Assembly: GCF_002994745.2 (NCBI RefSeq)
Contig: NC_037090.1
Location: 2,604,001-2,668,000 of the forward strand
Reading direction: 5' to 3'
DNA length: 64,000 bases
Origin: Rosa chinensis
Taxonomy: Eukaryota > Streptophyta > Magnoliopsida > Rosales > Rosaceae
A program made the translations under genes and the position numbers. How positions within the stretch are numbered: position 1 is the first letter of the stretch; each line of letters begins with the position of its first letter. Of the stretch, positions 35,430-47,412 are shown piece by piece. The notes below the pieces were generated by a model that worked only from the letters and a program-made list of their open reading frames with translations, was not told where the DNA came from and did not search any database.

Positions 35430-35690
35430 ATGATACGAATCTTAAAGATTAAGCCCCTAATATCTACGCTTGAGTCTTCAAGCCACCAGTTCCTTCAAAG
35501 GTGCTCTGTGAGTGGGACTGCAAATGGTAAGTCGAAGACGAAGACTGCAGCTCCTCTGAAGCGCTCAAAGATAACTACGAAAAAAGGTTCTGGAGATGGT
35601 GCTCCTAAAGGTGCAGAGGAAACCCACGTAGTGCTATGTACGCCTCAGAACTCTCCAGAAATAACCCAAGTACGCGATCCGTTTTCGTGA
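35430..35690 (+). pseudogene. orphan first coding exon fused to an LRR remnant (copy C)
   Basis: 86 codons beginning MIRILKIKPLISTLESSS, nearly identical to copy A (17642-17905), with KRSKITTKKGSGDGAPKG. Here the DNA upstream looks like the matching leader intron, so C is the less disturbed copy. The parent gene is not recognised. The stop at 35688-35690 lies where TNL-derived sequence starts. Confidence 0.5.
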
Positions 35691-37045
35691 CTTGACAACC
35701 CACGACGTGACCCGACCGGAACTCTTCCAGAGATGCCAAGCAAGATAAAATACTTGGGTTTAAATGAAACTGCAACTAAAGATTTGCCTTGATCAATTTG
35801 GTCTCTCAAAAAACTTGCTAAACTGAATCTTTCTAGCCGTACAGGCATTAAGAATCTTCCAAGAAGCCCTAGGAAGCTGAAATGCCTGGCATTTCGTGAG
35901 TGTGTTCTGCGGGATCATTTCAGTCGTACTGCAAGATAGCAAACAGCTTGTGAGGCTCCCAGCCAGCATCTATGAGTTAAAATCTCTGAAGAACTTGATC
36001 TATCTGGTCACTTTAGAATCAAGAAGTTCCCAGAAGTCTTGGAGGTAATGGAATGTCTCGAGTTTCTTCGGGTACATAATTAAGAAATTGTAGAGGTACC
36101 CTCGTCAATTGAAAATTTTGTTGGGCTTAAAACACTAGAGATATCTTCATGTGGAAGCCTTGAGTTTGTCCCCAACAGCATCTGCAATTTAAACGTCCTT
36201 AAGCGTTTCTTAATGACTTACAGGCTGCGTAAAACTGAAAAGATTGCCTCCCATGTCAGTGATTTTGTGCCCTTGATATCTCTAGACCTCAGTGGTTGCC
36301 AATTTTTAGAAGAAATCCCTGATGGCCTCATTGGTTCAACCTGATTGCAAAGACTAAATCTAAGTGGAACCATGATTCAGACCATCAATTCAACAATCAA
36401 ACAAGCGTCTGGGCTCAAGTATCTGAACACAAGTAACTGCAAGCGCCTGCAATCTTTGCCAGAGCTCCCATGTCTTCCAACTTCGGAGGCAAATGGCTGC
36501 CCGACACTGAAGACGGTGTCATATCCAATGACTGCACCCACACAAGATTTGAATCAGAGGCATTCATTTTTTTATTCTATAAATTTGGTTGAGAATACAA
36601 GAAGCAACATGATGGATGATGCACGGCTCAGAATTGTGAGAATGGCAACAGTATGTCTCTTGCTCACACACACACACACACACTGATATTAAATTGGAGT
36701 AGATTCCTCTGCTTTCTAATGACTCAAAAGCCTTGACGAGTTGCATAACCATGATGTCTATAACTCTATATACAGGATCATCATTACATGGTACCGTTAC
36801 TCTAATATGTCCGGGAACTGAGACCCCACAGTAGTTCAGCTGTGAAAAAGAGGGATCTTCAATAAAAACCAAGCTTCCTCTGCACTGGTCTGATGATAAA
36901 AACTTCTTGGGATTTGCTCTCTCGGCTGTTTTGCCATTCTATGCAGCATATTCTGTCACACTTCAATGTGAATGCAATCTCACAACCATAATGGATGATG
37001 CAAAGTTCAGAATTATGCGAATGGCAACTGCTTGTAATCTTGTAC

Positions 37046-37046
<1 letters not shown>

Positions 37047-37127
<81 letters not shown>
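37047..37127. repeat. (CT)n microsatellite beside a splice donor
   Basis: About 80 bases of CT directly after CTTGTACG in TNL remnant C. Longer than in remnant A. Confidence 0.9.
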
Positions 37128-37129
<2 letters not shown>

Positions 37130-37676
37130 TGTAGAATAACCATGAAGTTTATATATGGCATGTATCTGCAGAAACGTTTGTCATCTGGTAAAGCAGAGTT
37201 CATGTGTCCGGGAAATGAAATTCCTAAATGGTTTAGCTGTCGAACGGAGGGATCTTCAATGAACATTAAGCTTCCTTTGCACTGGTCTGATGATTCAAAC
37301 TTCTTGGGTATTGCTCTGTGCTCTGTTTGTGCAATCAGTGTCCCATTTCTTTTTCATAGGTATGAATGTGATATGATTCTCAAAACCAACAATGGTGAAA
37401 CCCATAGTGTGAATTTGGCAAGTACAGAGGGCAACAAGACTGATGACCCGACTGTTGACACAGATCACGTGTTGGTGTGGTATGATACAGTCCATGCAAT
37501 TTCAGATGAAGCAAAATGGTCTGTGGAAGCCTCGTTTGACTTCTATACAGTACTCTGTCGTAAGCGGTGGAATAAAGTGAAAAGGTGTGGGGTCTGCTTT
37601 CTGTATGCAAGGCCAAGATGATGATGCTCTGAAATTTGAAGTCATTCGTCCACAACAAGTTGCTACAACTAGGAGA

Positions 37677-38837
37677 AGTCATTTCAGAAGCCTCCCAAAT
37701 AAGAGTCACCACTCACCAGTCTCACCCAGTGAATGAAAATGTTGAAGACTATTGGGAGTTTGAAGGTCCGTCCAATTATCAAATGTTTCTTTCGTAGAGT
37801 ACTTTGTAATGCACTGCCTACCACTGTCAACTTGTTCAGAAGCAATCTGGTAAGAAATCCCATGTACCCCATCTGCCATAAAGACGAAGAATCAATATAA
37901 CATGTGCTGTTATTATGCCCTTGGGTGGAGACAGTCTGGTTTTGCTCCCCTTTAGGTTATAAAATTAACGAATGCCAAATCACTACTATTCATAAGTGGT
38001 TCTTGGATTTACAAGGTACATTTACTACTGACATTGAGAAGAATTTGGTTCTTACCATGGGGTTATTCCTCTGTTGGTCAATTTGGAAGAGTAGACGCAG
38101 GTTTGTTTGTCAGGGGAAATCACTGTCTCCGGTTGATTCAATCACCAGTGCACTCAGTTTGATGAATGAGTTTTTGGCAGACTAATCTCTCGGTGCCCAA
38201 CCACTAACTTCTTCTTCACAATCTCGACCCAAATTCTGGTCTCCTCCACCATAGCCACTAATCAAGGTTAATTGCGAGGCGGACTTGGAGAAGGAGACAC
38301 GCAAAGCGGGACTTGGTGTTATTGGATGTAATCACAGTGGCTCTTGCATCTGAAGATTGACTAAATCTGCAACTTGTTGCTTTGCGTTTGTAGAGGAAGG
38401 TGGTTGTGGAGGGAGTTTCTCTGGCTAGATATTTGAGTCTGAGAGAAGTTGTGATAGAGACTGATTCAAAAATGTGATCCATTCTACGATTGTCAACAAA
38501 ATAAGAAGGTTAGCAGCTAGCTTTGAAGACATCCATTGGGAGTGGTCTCCCCGATAAGAGGACTTGGCAGCTCATACTGCTGCATCGCTTGCCACTAGAG
38601 AGGTGGGTCTTAATAGATGGGTTTCATCGCGACTACCTTCTCTGACTCTGGTACTGAGGAATGATGGGTTGGGCAACGTCCACAAGTGGTGTAGCAATAG
38701 GACGGCAGCAATCTACTTTTTCCTCTTTTGGTGTGTTCTTTCCTTGTCCTGATCTTCTCTTGATTAGGTTGGATCTGCTTTCCCTTGTTCCTTTTGATAT
38801 TTGGGCTTGGTCCTATGTTCCACAAAAATAAAAAAAT
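37677..38837 (+). mobile_element. 5'-truncated LINE fragment (copy C)
   Basis: Same insertion as 19793-20920, with duplication CTAGGAGA at 37669-37676 and 38838-38845 and an A-rich 3' end. The zf-RVT region (LLLCPWVETVWFCSPLGYK) and RNase H remnants are visible. It is more open between 37904 and 38185 than in copy A but still lacks any catalytic core. Confidence 0.8.
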
Positions 38838-39622
38838 CTAGGAGAAGCCGTGGCAGCTTTGAGGATGAAGCAAGTGGAAGTCGATCAACTGTCTGGTCAC
38901 TGTTATACTAGAAGTGAAACTTACGGTAGGTATTGATAGTGGAAGTGAACTTTGTACTTAACTATGTTGCAATGAAGCTTGACCCGAATTAAGGTCTTCA
39001 GAACTGTCACCTGGCTTTCGTGACTTCATGTTCCACATTCTGTTTGTGTTGATTTCCATATCACAGAGAGCGAAACTAGTAGTTGTCTGTGTGTGTACGT
39101 TTTTGTCAGGTAATTAAAACATCTTGATTTATTCTTGCTCAAATTTTTGTAAATCTTTTGGTTAATTAGTTCTGGTTTCTTGAAAAACCTGATATTTTGG
39201 CTAATACTTCATACTTTTTATTGGTGTAATTTTCATAATATATTACTAAATGCTAAGGCCGGCTAAGCATAATTCATAATTGGCTTCATTGAACATTGAC
39301 TGGGCAGGGCAGAATATTTTGTCAAAATATTTCATTTCACTCAGAGTACTCTCAAAAATTTCTTTTACAAATGTATTTGATGAAGCACAACAAAGTAAAA
39401 ATCAGCTTTGCATATATTAATTCATAATGTTTTATCCCTAGCTACTACGTACTTGATCAAAATGATAATGTTCGACAGCAAAAGAACAGGGAATCAAGTG
39501 TTGCACTCTAGTTAATATGGCATCCGGTTAATTTCAGAACATAATCATCACAGAATCTCATGAGCAGTGCCATAGTACCTGTTGACAAATGCATTCTGAA
39601 ACTCAGATATGTCAGGAGTATC

Positions 39623-40203
39623 TAGGGCTGTCAATGGATCGTGTCGGGTCAAGGTATATGTCGTGTCACAAGAGACAAACCCAAACCTAACCTATTTATT
39701 AATCGTGTCGAAAATTTAAACTCAAACTCAATCTATTTATTAAACGGGTTACCCGTTTCCAACCCGCTTAACCCATTTAATAAATAGGTTGTGTCGTGTA
39801 GGACAAAATGACTCATTTAAGGATTAATGCTCCGACCCATTTAACTAAAAACATGCATAAATTGACTAAATTCACTAAAAATTTCATAAGACGAAGAATA
39901 TAAATAATTATATATAATTCATAAATAATTAAATCTAATAATGATGAAGCAAAATATTTCAAATTGTTCAATCATATGATCAAATACTATTAACGTCCAA
40001 AATTTCAAGAAGAAATATAGCACAATTGGGTTATACGGGTTCACTTCGTGTTGGCAGGTTGATCCCTGACTAACCTGTTTATTAAATGGGTCATGACAGG
40101 TTGACCAGCCGTGGACCCGTTTTTTAATCGTGCGGGTTCAACCCGCTTTATTTCGTTTGGGTTTCGAGTTGTGTTATCGGGTCGTGTCGAAATTGACAGC
40201 CTA
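39623..40203. mobile_element. non-autonomous hAT element
   Basis: Ends TAGGGCTGTCAATGG...AATTGACAGCCTA. Flanked by GGAGTATC (39615-39622) and GGATTATC (40204-40211), an 8-base duplication with one difference. Interior has repeated AACCCGTTTA/GGGTTG words and no gene. The uninterrupted site is at about 21700. Confidence 0.85.
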
Positions 40204-40639
40204 GGATTATCCGATGTTGGTACCGTATAGAACTTGTAAATCCTCATCTTCATTATATTCTCTACACTTCTTCTCCGGCCGCCTTCCCTAACTCCAAGAT
40301 CAATATTTTCTCCCTTTGCTTCTTCTTCCACCTTCACATTCTTTTCGTCATCTTCTTCTATCACCTGGTTCTCATCGTCACCACTGAAGTACAACTCTTC
40401 CAGCTCATCATCATTAGCACTAAAGTACTCCTCCTCCTCCTCATGAACATGAACTTCATGACACATTACTTGCCCCGCCGGATCTAAATAAGGCACGGCG
40501 TATTCAAACTTTGCTGGATCACCATTTCCCTTGACATTTTTGTGTTTGAGAGCAGCCCTTCTTTGCGTGCTGCTGAAGACAAAGATTTCAGGACCTTCGT
40601 TGTCTACTCTCTTGTCCAAACGAACATGCGGAGCCCAGT

Positions 40640-41295
40640 CAGTGGCGGAACTAGGAATTTTACTTTGGGGGGAGGGGGGGTCCGAGTCTAACAATAGAGG
40701 ACTAGATTTATAATTTTAATTATTTATTTTAGTTAACTATACGTTAAATGTAGCATTTTTGTAGATTATTTTTCATCACGATACTCATAAACAAAGAATT
40801 GAATACTTTTGAGGGCTAAATCTACAAAATCTAATAAAACCATATCTGTTTAATCGAGAATGAATTTATGAAAATTTAGTTCCACACCATTGTAGTCGCG
40901 ACTCGAAATAAAAAATAGAGGCACAAAATTGACAGAAAACTTCTCATTCAAAACCATTAAAATCCCTAACATCTATTGCATATTATATATTTCGTTTTAT
41001 TAATCTAAACAATTGTTAATTATTTTTAGTTAACCAATTTCAATTCAATAAAATATTATATATAGAATAGTAATCATGGGGACATTTATGATCTATCTAT
41101 CTTTCTGTTATTGTTTTCTTTCTCTTACCTAGCAAGTGGCACGTGGTAGTGTGGGATTGGGTTTGGGGGAGGAAGGGAAAGGGATGGCGGTCCAATTTTT
41201 TAAAGCTTTATCACTGCAACACTTGGTATTGAGCGATCTGTCAAAAACTTAAGGGGGTCCGGACCCCGCCTGACCTGCACATAGTTCCGCCCTTG
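40640..41295. mobile_element. non-autonomous hAT (Tip100-like) element
   Basis: Ends CAGTGGCGGAACTAGG...ATAGTTCCGCCCTTG. Flanked by AGCCCAGT (40632-40639) and AGCCCCGT (41296-41303), an 8-base duplication with one difference. The uninterrupted site is at 22130. No coding sequence. Confidence 0.85.
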
Positions 41296-41722
41296 AGCCC
41301 CGTCCATCTTCAATCTCTTCATCAAAATTCTCTTTTCCACTTCTCCCTTACTCTCTACAAGTCCAAGCTCATTCGAAGGCAGAGAAGCAGAAACAACGGC
41401 CACCACCACAAGGATCAAAGCAACCACTTCTTTTCTAACCATGGCCTCCTCCGTGGAGCCGAATCGATAAACGCTGCTGCTCTTCTTGTACAGCTTTCCT
41501 CCTTCTTCGAGTGCTCCTTCGAGATTCGAGAAATCCCACTTGAAAGAATGGTAGAGTGGTGAGTCCAAAACAGAACTCGGTGTCCCAACCGGAAACGCTG
41601 CCTTCCATAGACCATCCAGGCTCCGGGGCTCCTCCAAGTACTCTGCGGGTCGAGGCTTGACCCTTTCGCAGTGGCTGAGCTGTGATTTCAACCTCTAGTT
41701 CCCTCAAAGCCTTTCTCTTCAT

Positions 41723-42018
41723 CGCTCCCAAAAGTTAAATAAAGATAATTGCTTGTGATAGTCAAAGTCGAGAAAGTGAAAGCAATCGTCTCAATTAACA
41801 CAAAGTCAAATCGATATTGGGTTCGGCTCCCCTTTATAAAGAAATTGTTGTAATTCTATCATTTCTATGTGTAGCTAGGAGTCCTACAACAATAAGGAAA
41901 GCATTGGTCCATTCCCTGTGTAGGGAAGGCTCAAAATCCAACGCACTATTCATTTCATAGATTTCTGTGTAAGGAAATCTATGAAGAAAGCATTGGTCCA
42001 TTTCCTTGTGTAAGGAAT
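41723..42018. other. intergenic spacer of unit C/D
   Basis: Continuation of the spacer seen at 22584, with ATTGGTCCATTCCCTGTGTA words. It is interrupted at 42018 by the solo LTR and continues at 45149. Confidence 0.6.
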
Positions 42019-43528
42019 TGTAATACCCCGAAAAATCCAATTTATTTTCCGATGACATTTTAGAATGATTTTGTGGTCATGGGTGATTGTACGACCTTGG
42101 AGAAGTGTGGAAGTAGTTCGATCGATTTTATTACGAAATCGTACGTATTTAGGGGCGTCTCAAAAATCAACTTTTTATACGTACCAAATTTGGGAAAACT
42201 TCCTTCACGAAAGTTGTAGAGCTCGTTGATACGATCGCGTGCATATTCGGAACGCAAAAATCTGAGTTCGTATGAATTAGTTATGATTTTTTGAAATAAT
42301 TTCCAATTTGGTATAAAACTTCCAAAAATGGAAGTTTCCAAAAATAATTCTCATTTCCGGTTTTGGAAACCCAGGCTCGTTTCTCTCTCTCCTCTCCCCC
42401 GAGCTCGGCCGGAAACTGCAATTCCTTCGCCGGCTTTGTTCTTCCTCCTCCGGCCACCAAATCACTCCAAACTTCTTCCATTAGCTTCGCCTCGTCCTTG
42501 CGCACCTGTATGTGGTGGCCTTGCACGGCGGCGCTGCCTGTAACGGCGGTGGTGAGCTCGTTCCGATTTAAGCTCAATTTTGGTCAACGACGGTTTTCTC
42601 CTAGCTCCGGCCACCAAAACTTCCGATCCTTGGCTCCATGAACTCCCCTCAACCTGCTGATCATCATACTAGGAGGATTGCACCTAGAGTGACCAGTTTC
42701 ACGTTCGTCGGAGCTCGGTAAGTTTTGGATCCGAAACGAAAATCTTTCGATCGGTATATCTCGAACTGTAGTGCATCGTTTTGATTGATTATTTTCCAGT
42801 AGATTCACCTTGATGTTCTTAACAACTCTCTAGAAGGAATCGAGGCCTGAAATTGAAGTTTTTACGTCGCAAATCAAACTCGCCGGTTTCTGGAAATTTT
42901 CCGGCCACCTTCATACGGTTCAAGGTAATTTTCGACCCCTTCCGGTCATTTTCAGACTTCGTACTAGTTATGAAAGTTGTTCAGCTTGATGAGAGGAAGA
43001 GGAGCAGCCAGTACCCGACACCATTGGCGGTGGTCGACGGCGGCTCTGCCTCTTTTCCGGCGGCCCTTTTCCGGCCACCTCCGGGGGTCAAAAATGTGAT
43101 TTCTTTACAGTTTTAGATTCTTCGTTTCGATACGATCGTTTGCATATATAATTCATAATTTTTGGATATCGTATTATTTAAGTATGAATTTTTGCGGTTT
43201 CGATCGATTTCGATAATCCAATTAATGTTTTTCGAAGATCGGACCGTCCGATGGACTTGTAGTTTTGATATGTTGATCGTATGACTGTCTCGGTGACCTT
43301 GTGAGGTCACGGGCGAAGATCCGACCGTTGGATCTTCGTATAATTGTGAATTAGGGTTTTTGGAAGGCGATTCGTGAGAATCCGACCGTCGGATTTTCAT
43401 GAAATTTTGTAGAGATGTTTATAAGGACGATTCAGGAAGATCCGACCGTTGGATCTTCGTGATATTTTTGGAGGATGATCCTAAGGGCGATCAATGAGGA
43501 TCCGACCGTTGGATCATCATATAATTTC

Positions 43529-43797
43529 GATCCGACCGTTGGATCATCTTTATTTTCAGATCCGGCCGTTGGATCGCCTTTATATTCAGATCCGACCGTT
43601 GGATCATCTTTATTTTCAGATCTGACCGTTGGATCGCCTTTATATTCAGATCCGACCGTTGGATCGTCTTTATTTTCAGATCCGACCGTTGGATCGACTT
43701 TATTTTCAGATCCGACCGTTGGATCGTCTTTATTTTCAAATCCGACCGTTGGATCGTCTTTATTTTCAGATCCGACTGTTGGATCATCTTTATTTTA
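43529..43797. repeat. 30-base tandem array with palindromic core
   Basis: Nine units of 30 bases (the last one 29), each GATCCGACCGTTGGATC plus a T-rich spacer. The first four alternate between spacers ending TTTATTTTCA and TTTATATTCA, a 60-base higher-order period. Because 30 is a multiple of three and the unit lacks stops, both strands show long artefactual reading frames. Confidence 0.95.
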
Positions 43798-44387
43798 GAA
43801 TCCGACCATTAGATGGTAGTATTTGTGTGGTTTATGAATTAGTTGGCTAAGTTTTGAATCATATTGGATCTAGGTGATTGACGGTCTTTCTTGGTGAGCG
43901 GTTGTGGCGTGTTTTGTAAGATTGAAGACGCAGCGGGATTAGAAGTGGGTAAATCTCACACGGTTCATATTACGAACCGAGTACTGTTAATTAATTTAAT
44001 TGTCGTAATTGTGTGAAAAATATTTATGGAATAAATATTGGTTTTAAATCATATGGACTTGATCAACTACGGTCCATAGGTAAGTAAAACGATTTTAAAT
44101 TATACAAAATGAATTTCCTGTTTTTCTTGCGTGAACTATAGTTGGTATTAGTGATTATCCCTGTGCGGATGATTACGTATATATATATTTACGTGGATAT
44201 ATATATATGGATTGGTGTGACATTGAAGAGTGTGGAATTGTGGTGATTTATTTGTTATGATTTGTTATGTGACTTATGATATTTATATGTGGATTTATAC
44301 GTGAATTACCTTAGTTATATGCGATGATTGTGATCACTGAGTCATGTAGTTTTTATGATGGATAGTGGGGGACGTATAGAGTGTTGG

Positions 44388-44607
44388 GACGTAGTGCTCT
44401 GAGGACTGAGAGTCCGAAGAATGCCGGTTAAATGATAACCGAGATGTAGTGCTCTGAGGACTGGGAGTCCGAAGAACGCCGGTTAAATAATAACCGAGAT
44501 GTAGTGCTCTGAGGACTGGGAGTCCGAAGACCACCGGTTAAATAATAACCGAGATGTAGTGCTCTGAGGACAGGGTGTCCGAAGACCGCCGGTTAAATAA
44601 TAACCGA
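44388..44607. repeat. 55-base tandem array, four units
   Basis: Four units with about 90% or higher identity. Each contains GTAGTGCTCTGAGGAC, GAGTCCGAAGA and the inverted repeat CGGTTAaataaTAACCG. Lies in the 3' half of the solo LTR. Confidence 0.95.
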
Positions 44608-45148
44608 GATGACAGGTAACAAGGTAGTTAGAACTCTAACGTGTTATTGGTGTTGGGTCCAAACAGTTGGGATGGACCAAAGTGGTAGTATTGTGGGTAG
44701 AGAATTGTGAAAATGTATTTGTTGGGAATTTTCCGTGTTTTGTTTTGGTGTTTCCTTGCAGTTGTTGAATTTGTTGATTTTTACTTGAGTTAAAATAAAC
44801 ATGTTATAAAATCAACAATTCTTTCTTATTTACTCACGAGCTTTGCGAAAAGCTTACCGGGTTTTGTGTTGTTGCAATTCCCGGTACACTATTCAAATTG
44901 TGTAGCGGGAAGTCTTGCAGGTTAGGAGAATCAGGGCGGTGATCGTGCGGGTTAGAGTAATTGTTGTAGTTTTACAGTGATTGTAATAGTGAGGTGAGTT
45001 AAGTTCAATTTGAGCTTTACAATTTACTTTGTATAGTGAGTTGTAAAAATTAATTTGAGGTTTGTAATTTGAGTGTTTGTGTTCTAGTTGATTATTCATG
45101 TTCCGGATTTGAAAAAAAGTTATTCAAAATTCGGGGCGTGACAGGAAT

Positions 45149-45910
45149 CTATGAGGAAAGCATTGGTCATTCCCTGTGTAAGAAAAGCATTGGTTTGTTT
45201 TACAGATTTCTGCCAAAAAATAAAATGAGATTATAATGAAATCCTTAAGATAATAGAGTTAAAATAAAAAGAGTTGCTCAATATTCGAAATTTAGACGCT
45301 TCATCGTACTCTTACTACACGGATTATAATCCTGCAAGTCTCACAAGCTTATCAATATCTGATACTTATTAGTCTTCGTCATTGAATGCACCAATCCTGT
45401 GTGCTAATGAAGCCGGCCAACCACATATTGGCCTAATTAAAGAGAGAGAAACCTACCATACAAACATCACCCAACGAGTCGAGATGATTGACACTAATTT
45501 GTCTAGAGTATATAGAGAAGATACGATCAATCATTTCCTACGAGCTAGTGAGATTCAAACTCACTGCATGTTAATGCAAATTGGGATGAAAATGCTTAAG
45601 CAAATGACAATATTGAGGTGAACGTATTGATAGTAATAAGCACGAAGGCCGATGACCATAAACCTCCCATAGCAAATAACATTGCTCAAACCCTGAAGGC
45701 TCAACACAAGAAAGAGTAACACCCAAGCCCATCACGCCGAGACAGCCCAATACCATTTTCCCATTTCTCATCGGCTTAAACGGGCCCAAAACCCCTTCAC
45801 TCCTCCACCAGTTTTCTCTTGCAAAGTAGTCTCAGTCCTTAACATTGGTTCTATCTGAGCACTGCTTATATAATCCTATATTTCTAATTGATCGCTTTGC
45901 TTTTATTTTA
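45149..45910. other. intergenic spacer upstream of TNL-D
   Basis: Homologous to 22860-23125 plus 23603-23738 and 25961-26290, without the hAT and Helitron insertions, so it gives the empty sites for both. Includes the CCCAAGCCCATCACG block (45724). No gene seen. Confidence 0.6.
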
Positions 45911-46554
45911 GGGGAGTGAAATTTAGACTCCCAAATTACATTTGACACTCCCTCTCTCATTTTTAACAGTTAAAATGTCAAAATGCCCACTACTCTATCA
46001 TCTCAAACTGAGCCTATTCCCACAGTAGATGTCTTTATTCTCAGACGCGTGTGTTGAGGCCGTGAACTCTTCACTGAAGAGCTCAAAGAAGTTGTCTTCA
46101 TCTCTATCAAATGAAGAGCTCTCTGATACTCTTTGGAGAAGTCATCCCAATGAGCTGAGTCGCTGTGTGTAGGAAGATCACAAAGAGAGAGTGTCTCCTC
46201 TGCTTCATATGGATCATCATCTTGTTGATTAAGTAATTATTGATCTGGGTTTTCTTCAAGGGCAACGTATAAGTCTAATTGGGCAATCATTTTGGGGAAT
46301 GAATCACGAAAAAAAGCTAAAGCTTTGTTGGAATTTCTGGGTGTGTGTTGAATTTTGTGGGGAGAGATGGACCTAATTAAGTTTAGTTCTATATCTCTGG
46401 ATTTGGTAGAGGGGATAGCGATGGCTTCTAGATGAAAGGAGCTGATATATTGTTGATATATAGAGTTAGGTTGTCAAATGAATGGAGAACAGAGTGGTTA
46501 AAAGTAGAAGGGTGAATGTAGAATGTAATTAGAGGAGTGCAAATTTTACTTCCC
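45911..46554. mobile_element. non-autonomous TIR element (MULE- or hAT-type MITE)
   Basis: Inverted ends GGGGAGTGAAATTTAGACTC and ...GCAAATTTTACTTCCC, with an 8-base duplication TTATTTTA at 45903-45910 and 46555-46562. The uninterrupted sequence is at 26278-26290. Interior is not coding. Confidence 0.7.
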
Positions 46555-46734
46555 TTATTTTAATTTTAGTACATTTATTCTTTGCTGAGAAGGTGGATTG
46601 ATTTCCTTCGAATCCTTGGATTTTGTTTGATCCGCTTTTGTTTCTCACTCGACAGCGGTAATTGGGGGTCAAGGCCACCAATCAAGTTAATCTTTTTTCT
46701 ATGAAATTTCCTACCAAGAATCAATCTTCGAAAG

Positions 46735-47412
46735 GGTAAGTCACGTATGAATACAGTTATTTTTATGGAGAAATAATTTCTCCATTGTGGACCCAACAAT
46801 AGAGAAAACATCATTTCTTTACGTATACGTTGCTCTGGTCCAGTCATCTTTTCCTTGGTCCTAGTTCGGATTTCAAAACACTATCAATATGTTAATGTTT
46901 GAATATGAGTACTGCTGACTCTCTTAATTTGGCTACCATCTCTAACTCGTGGATTTATTGAAAACTAACCAAATTACTGCGAGGACATCAGACACTCGAG
47001 GTCATCGGAGAGTAGACGATATGATAATCCGATCTGCTAATTATGATTTAAGAAAAGCAAATTGCAAACAGGAACTAGAAATAAATGCTGAACGGACTGG
47101 TCCCAAAACGCGCTTCAAATGCCTCTTTCACAATGGGTCATACGTTCTCACGTCAATAGGAGCCGGTGAAAAGGTGTCGGTGCCTGGAATTTTCCTTAAA
47201 GTTATTAAATCATGTCAGAATTATTTGTTAACATTAGGAATATAATATATTATAATTATTTTGTAGTTAGTACTTATCTATTCTATGTGTGGTAGAGAAT
47301 AGAGACGTAAGTCAATTGTATTTATGTAATTCTCTTTATATACCTTCAATGTGTGAGATGAATCAAATATCAGAAATTCATTATCTAAACCTCGTTCTAT
47401 TTGACCTTATTG
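46735..47412. mobile_element. possible Copia-type LTR remnant ahead of TNL-D
   Basis: This block is absent from the homologous TNL-B leader (around 26450-26490). Its end resembles Copia LTR 3' regions (TGTAATTCTCTTTATATACC, then ATCAGAAATTCATTATCTAA). Ends and TSD could not be fixed. Confidence 0.35.

Larger units (their letters stand above)
35691..38965 (+). pseudogene. TNL remnant C: LRR plus duplicated C-JID, interrupted by a LINE
   Basis: Structure as remnant A. Decayed LRRs run 35760-36660, including SGLKYLNTSNCKRLQSLPEL near 36415-36470. A partial first C-JID piece follows (36775-36965), then a second C-JID exon from about 37172 (FMCPGNEIPKWFSC to RCGVCFLYA). A 3-base change at 37608 relative to A removes the Gln-Gly of AQGQD and shifts the reading, so the frame stops at 37621 instead of running into the LINE. 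Tail resumes at 38846. No TIR or NBS. Confidence 0.8.
39548..41722 (-). pseudogene. HIT4-like gene, copy C, split by two hAT insertions
   Basis: N-terminal part (41296-41722): MKRKALRELEVE, KPRPAEYLEEPRSLDGLWKA, FKWDFSNLEGALEEGGKLYK, EEAMVRKEVVALILVVVAVV. A 656-base hAT-like element (40640-41295) follows. The middle part (40204-40639) reads DWAPHVRLDKRVDNEGPEIF, QRRAALKHKNVKGN, an acidic run (HEEEEEYFSANDDELEELYF) and MRIYKFYTVPTSD. The 581-base element 39623-40203 then separates the last C-terminal codons (end at TGA, 39548-39550). A frameshift lies near 41660. The middle region is the best preserved of the four copies and shows the undamaged acidic segment. Confidence 0.8.
42019..45143 (+). 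mobile_element. large solo LTR (family 2), 3.1 kb
   Basis: Begins TGTAATACCCCGAAAAATCC and ends TTCGGGGCGTGACA, giving TG...CA ends with an imperfect inverted repeat. A perfect 5-base duplication GGAAT lies at 42014-42018 and 45144-45148. There is no internal coding domain or second LTR. It contains a 30-base array (43529-43797) and a 55-base array (44388-44607). At 3.1 kb it is unusually long for an LTR. The start and length fit Ty3/gypsy-type plant LTRs, but the lineage is not determined. Confidence 0.85.

Noticed and set aside
42328..43116. Proline/serine-rich frames in the 3.1-kb LTR
   Set aside because: Multiple overlapping frames in a G/C-rich segment with no conserved motif, inside a defined solo LTR.
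43475..43798. Long repetitive reading frames on both strands (DPTVGSSLFS and RSDLKIKTIQ types)
   Set aside because: They arise because the 30-base tandem unit has no stop codon in several frames. The array lies inside a solo LTR.
43529..44607. CRISPR-like regular repeats
   Set aside because: Head-to-tail tandem repeats without unique spacers in plant DNA, so satellite-like, not CRISPR.
46949..47245. 98-residue + strand frame upstream of TNL-D
   Set aside because: No family motif. It lies in an insertion resembling a Copia LTR remnant and is absent upstream of TNL-B.
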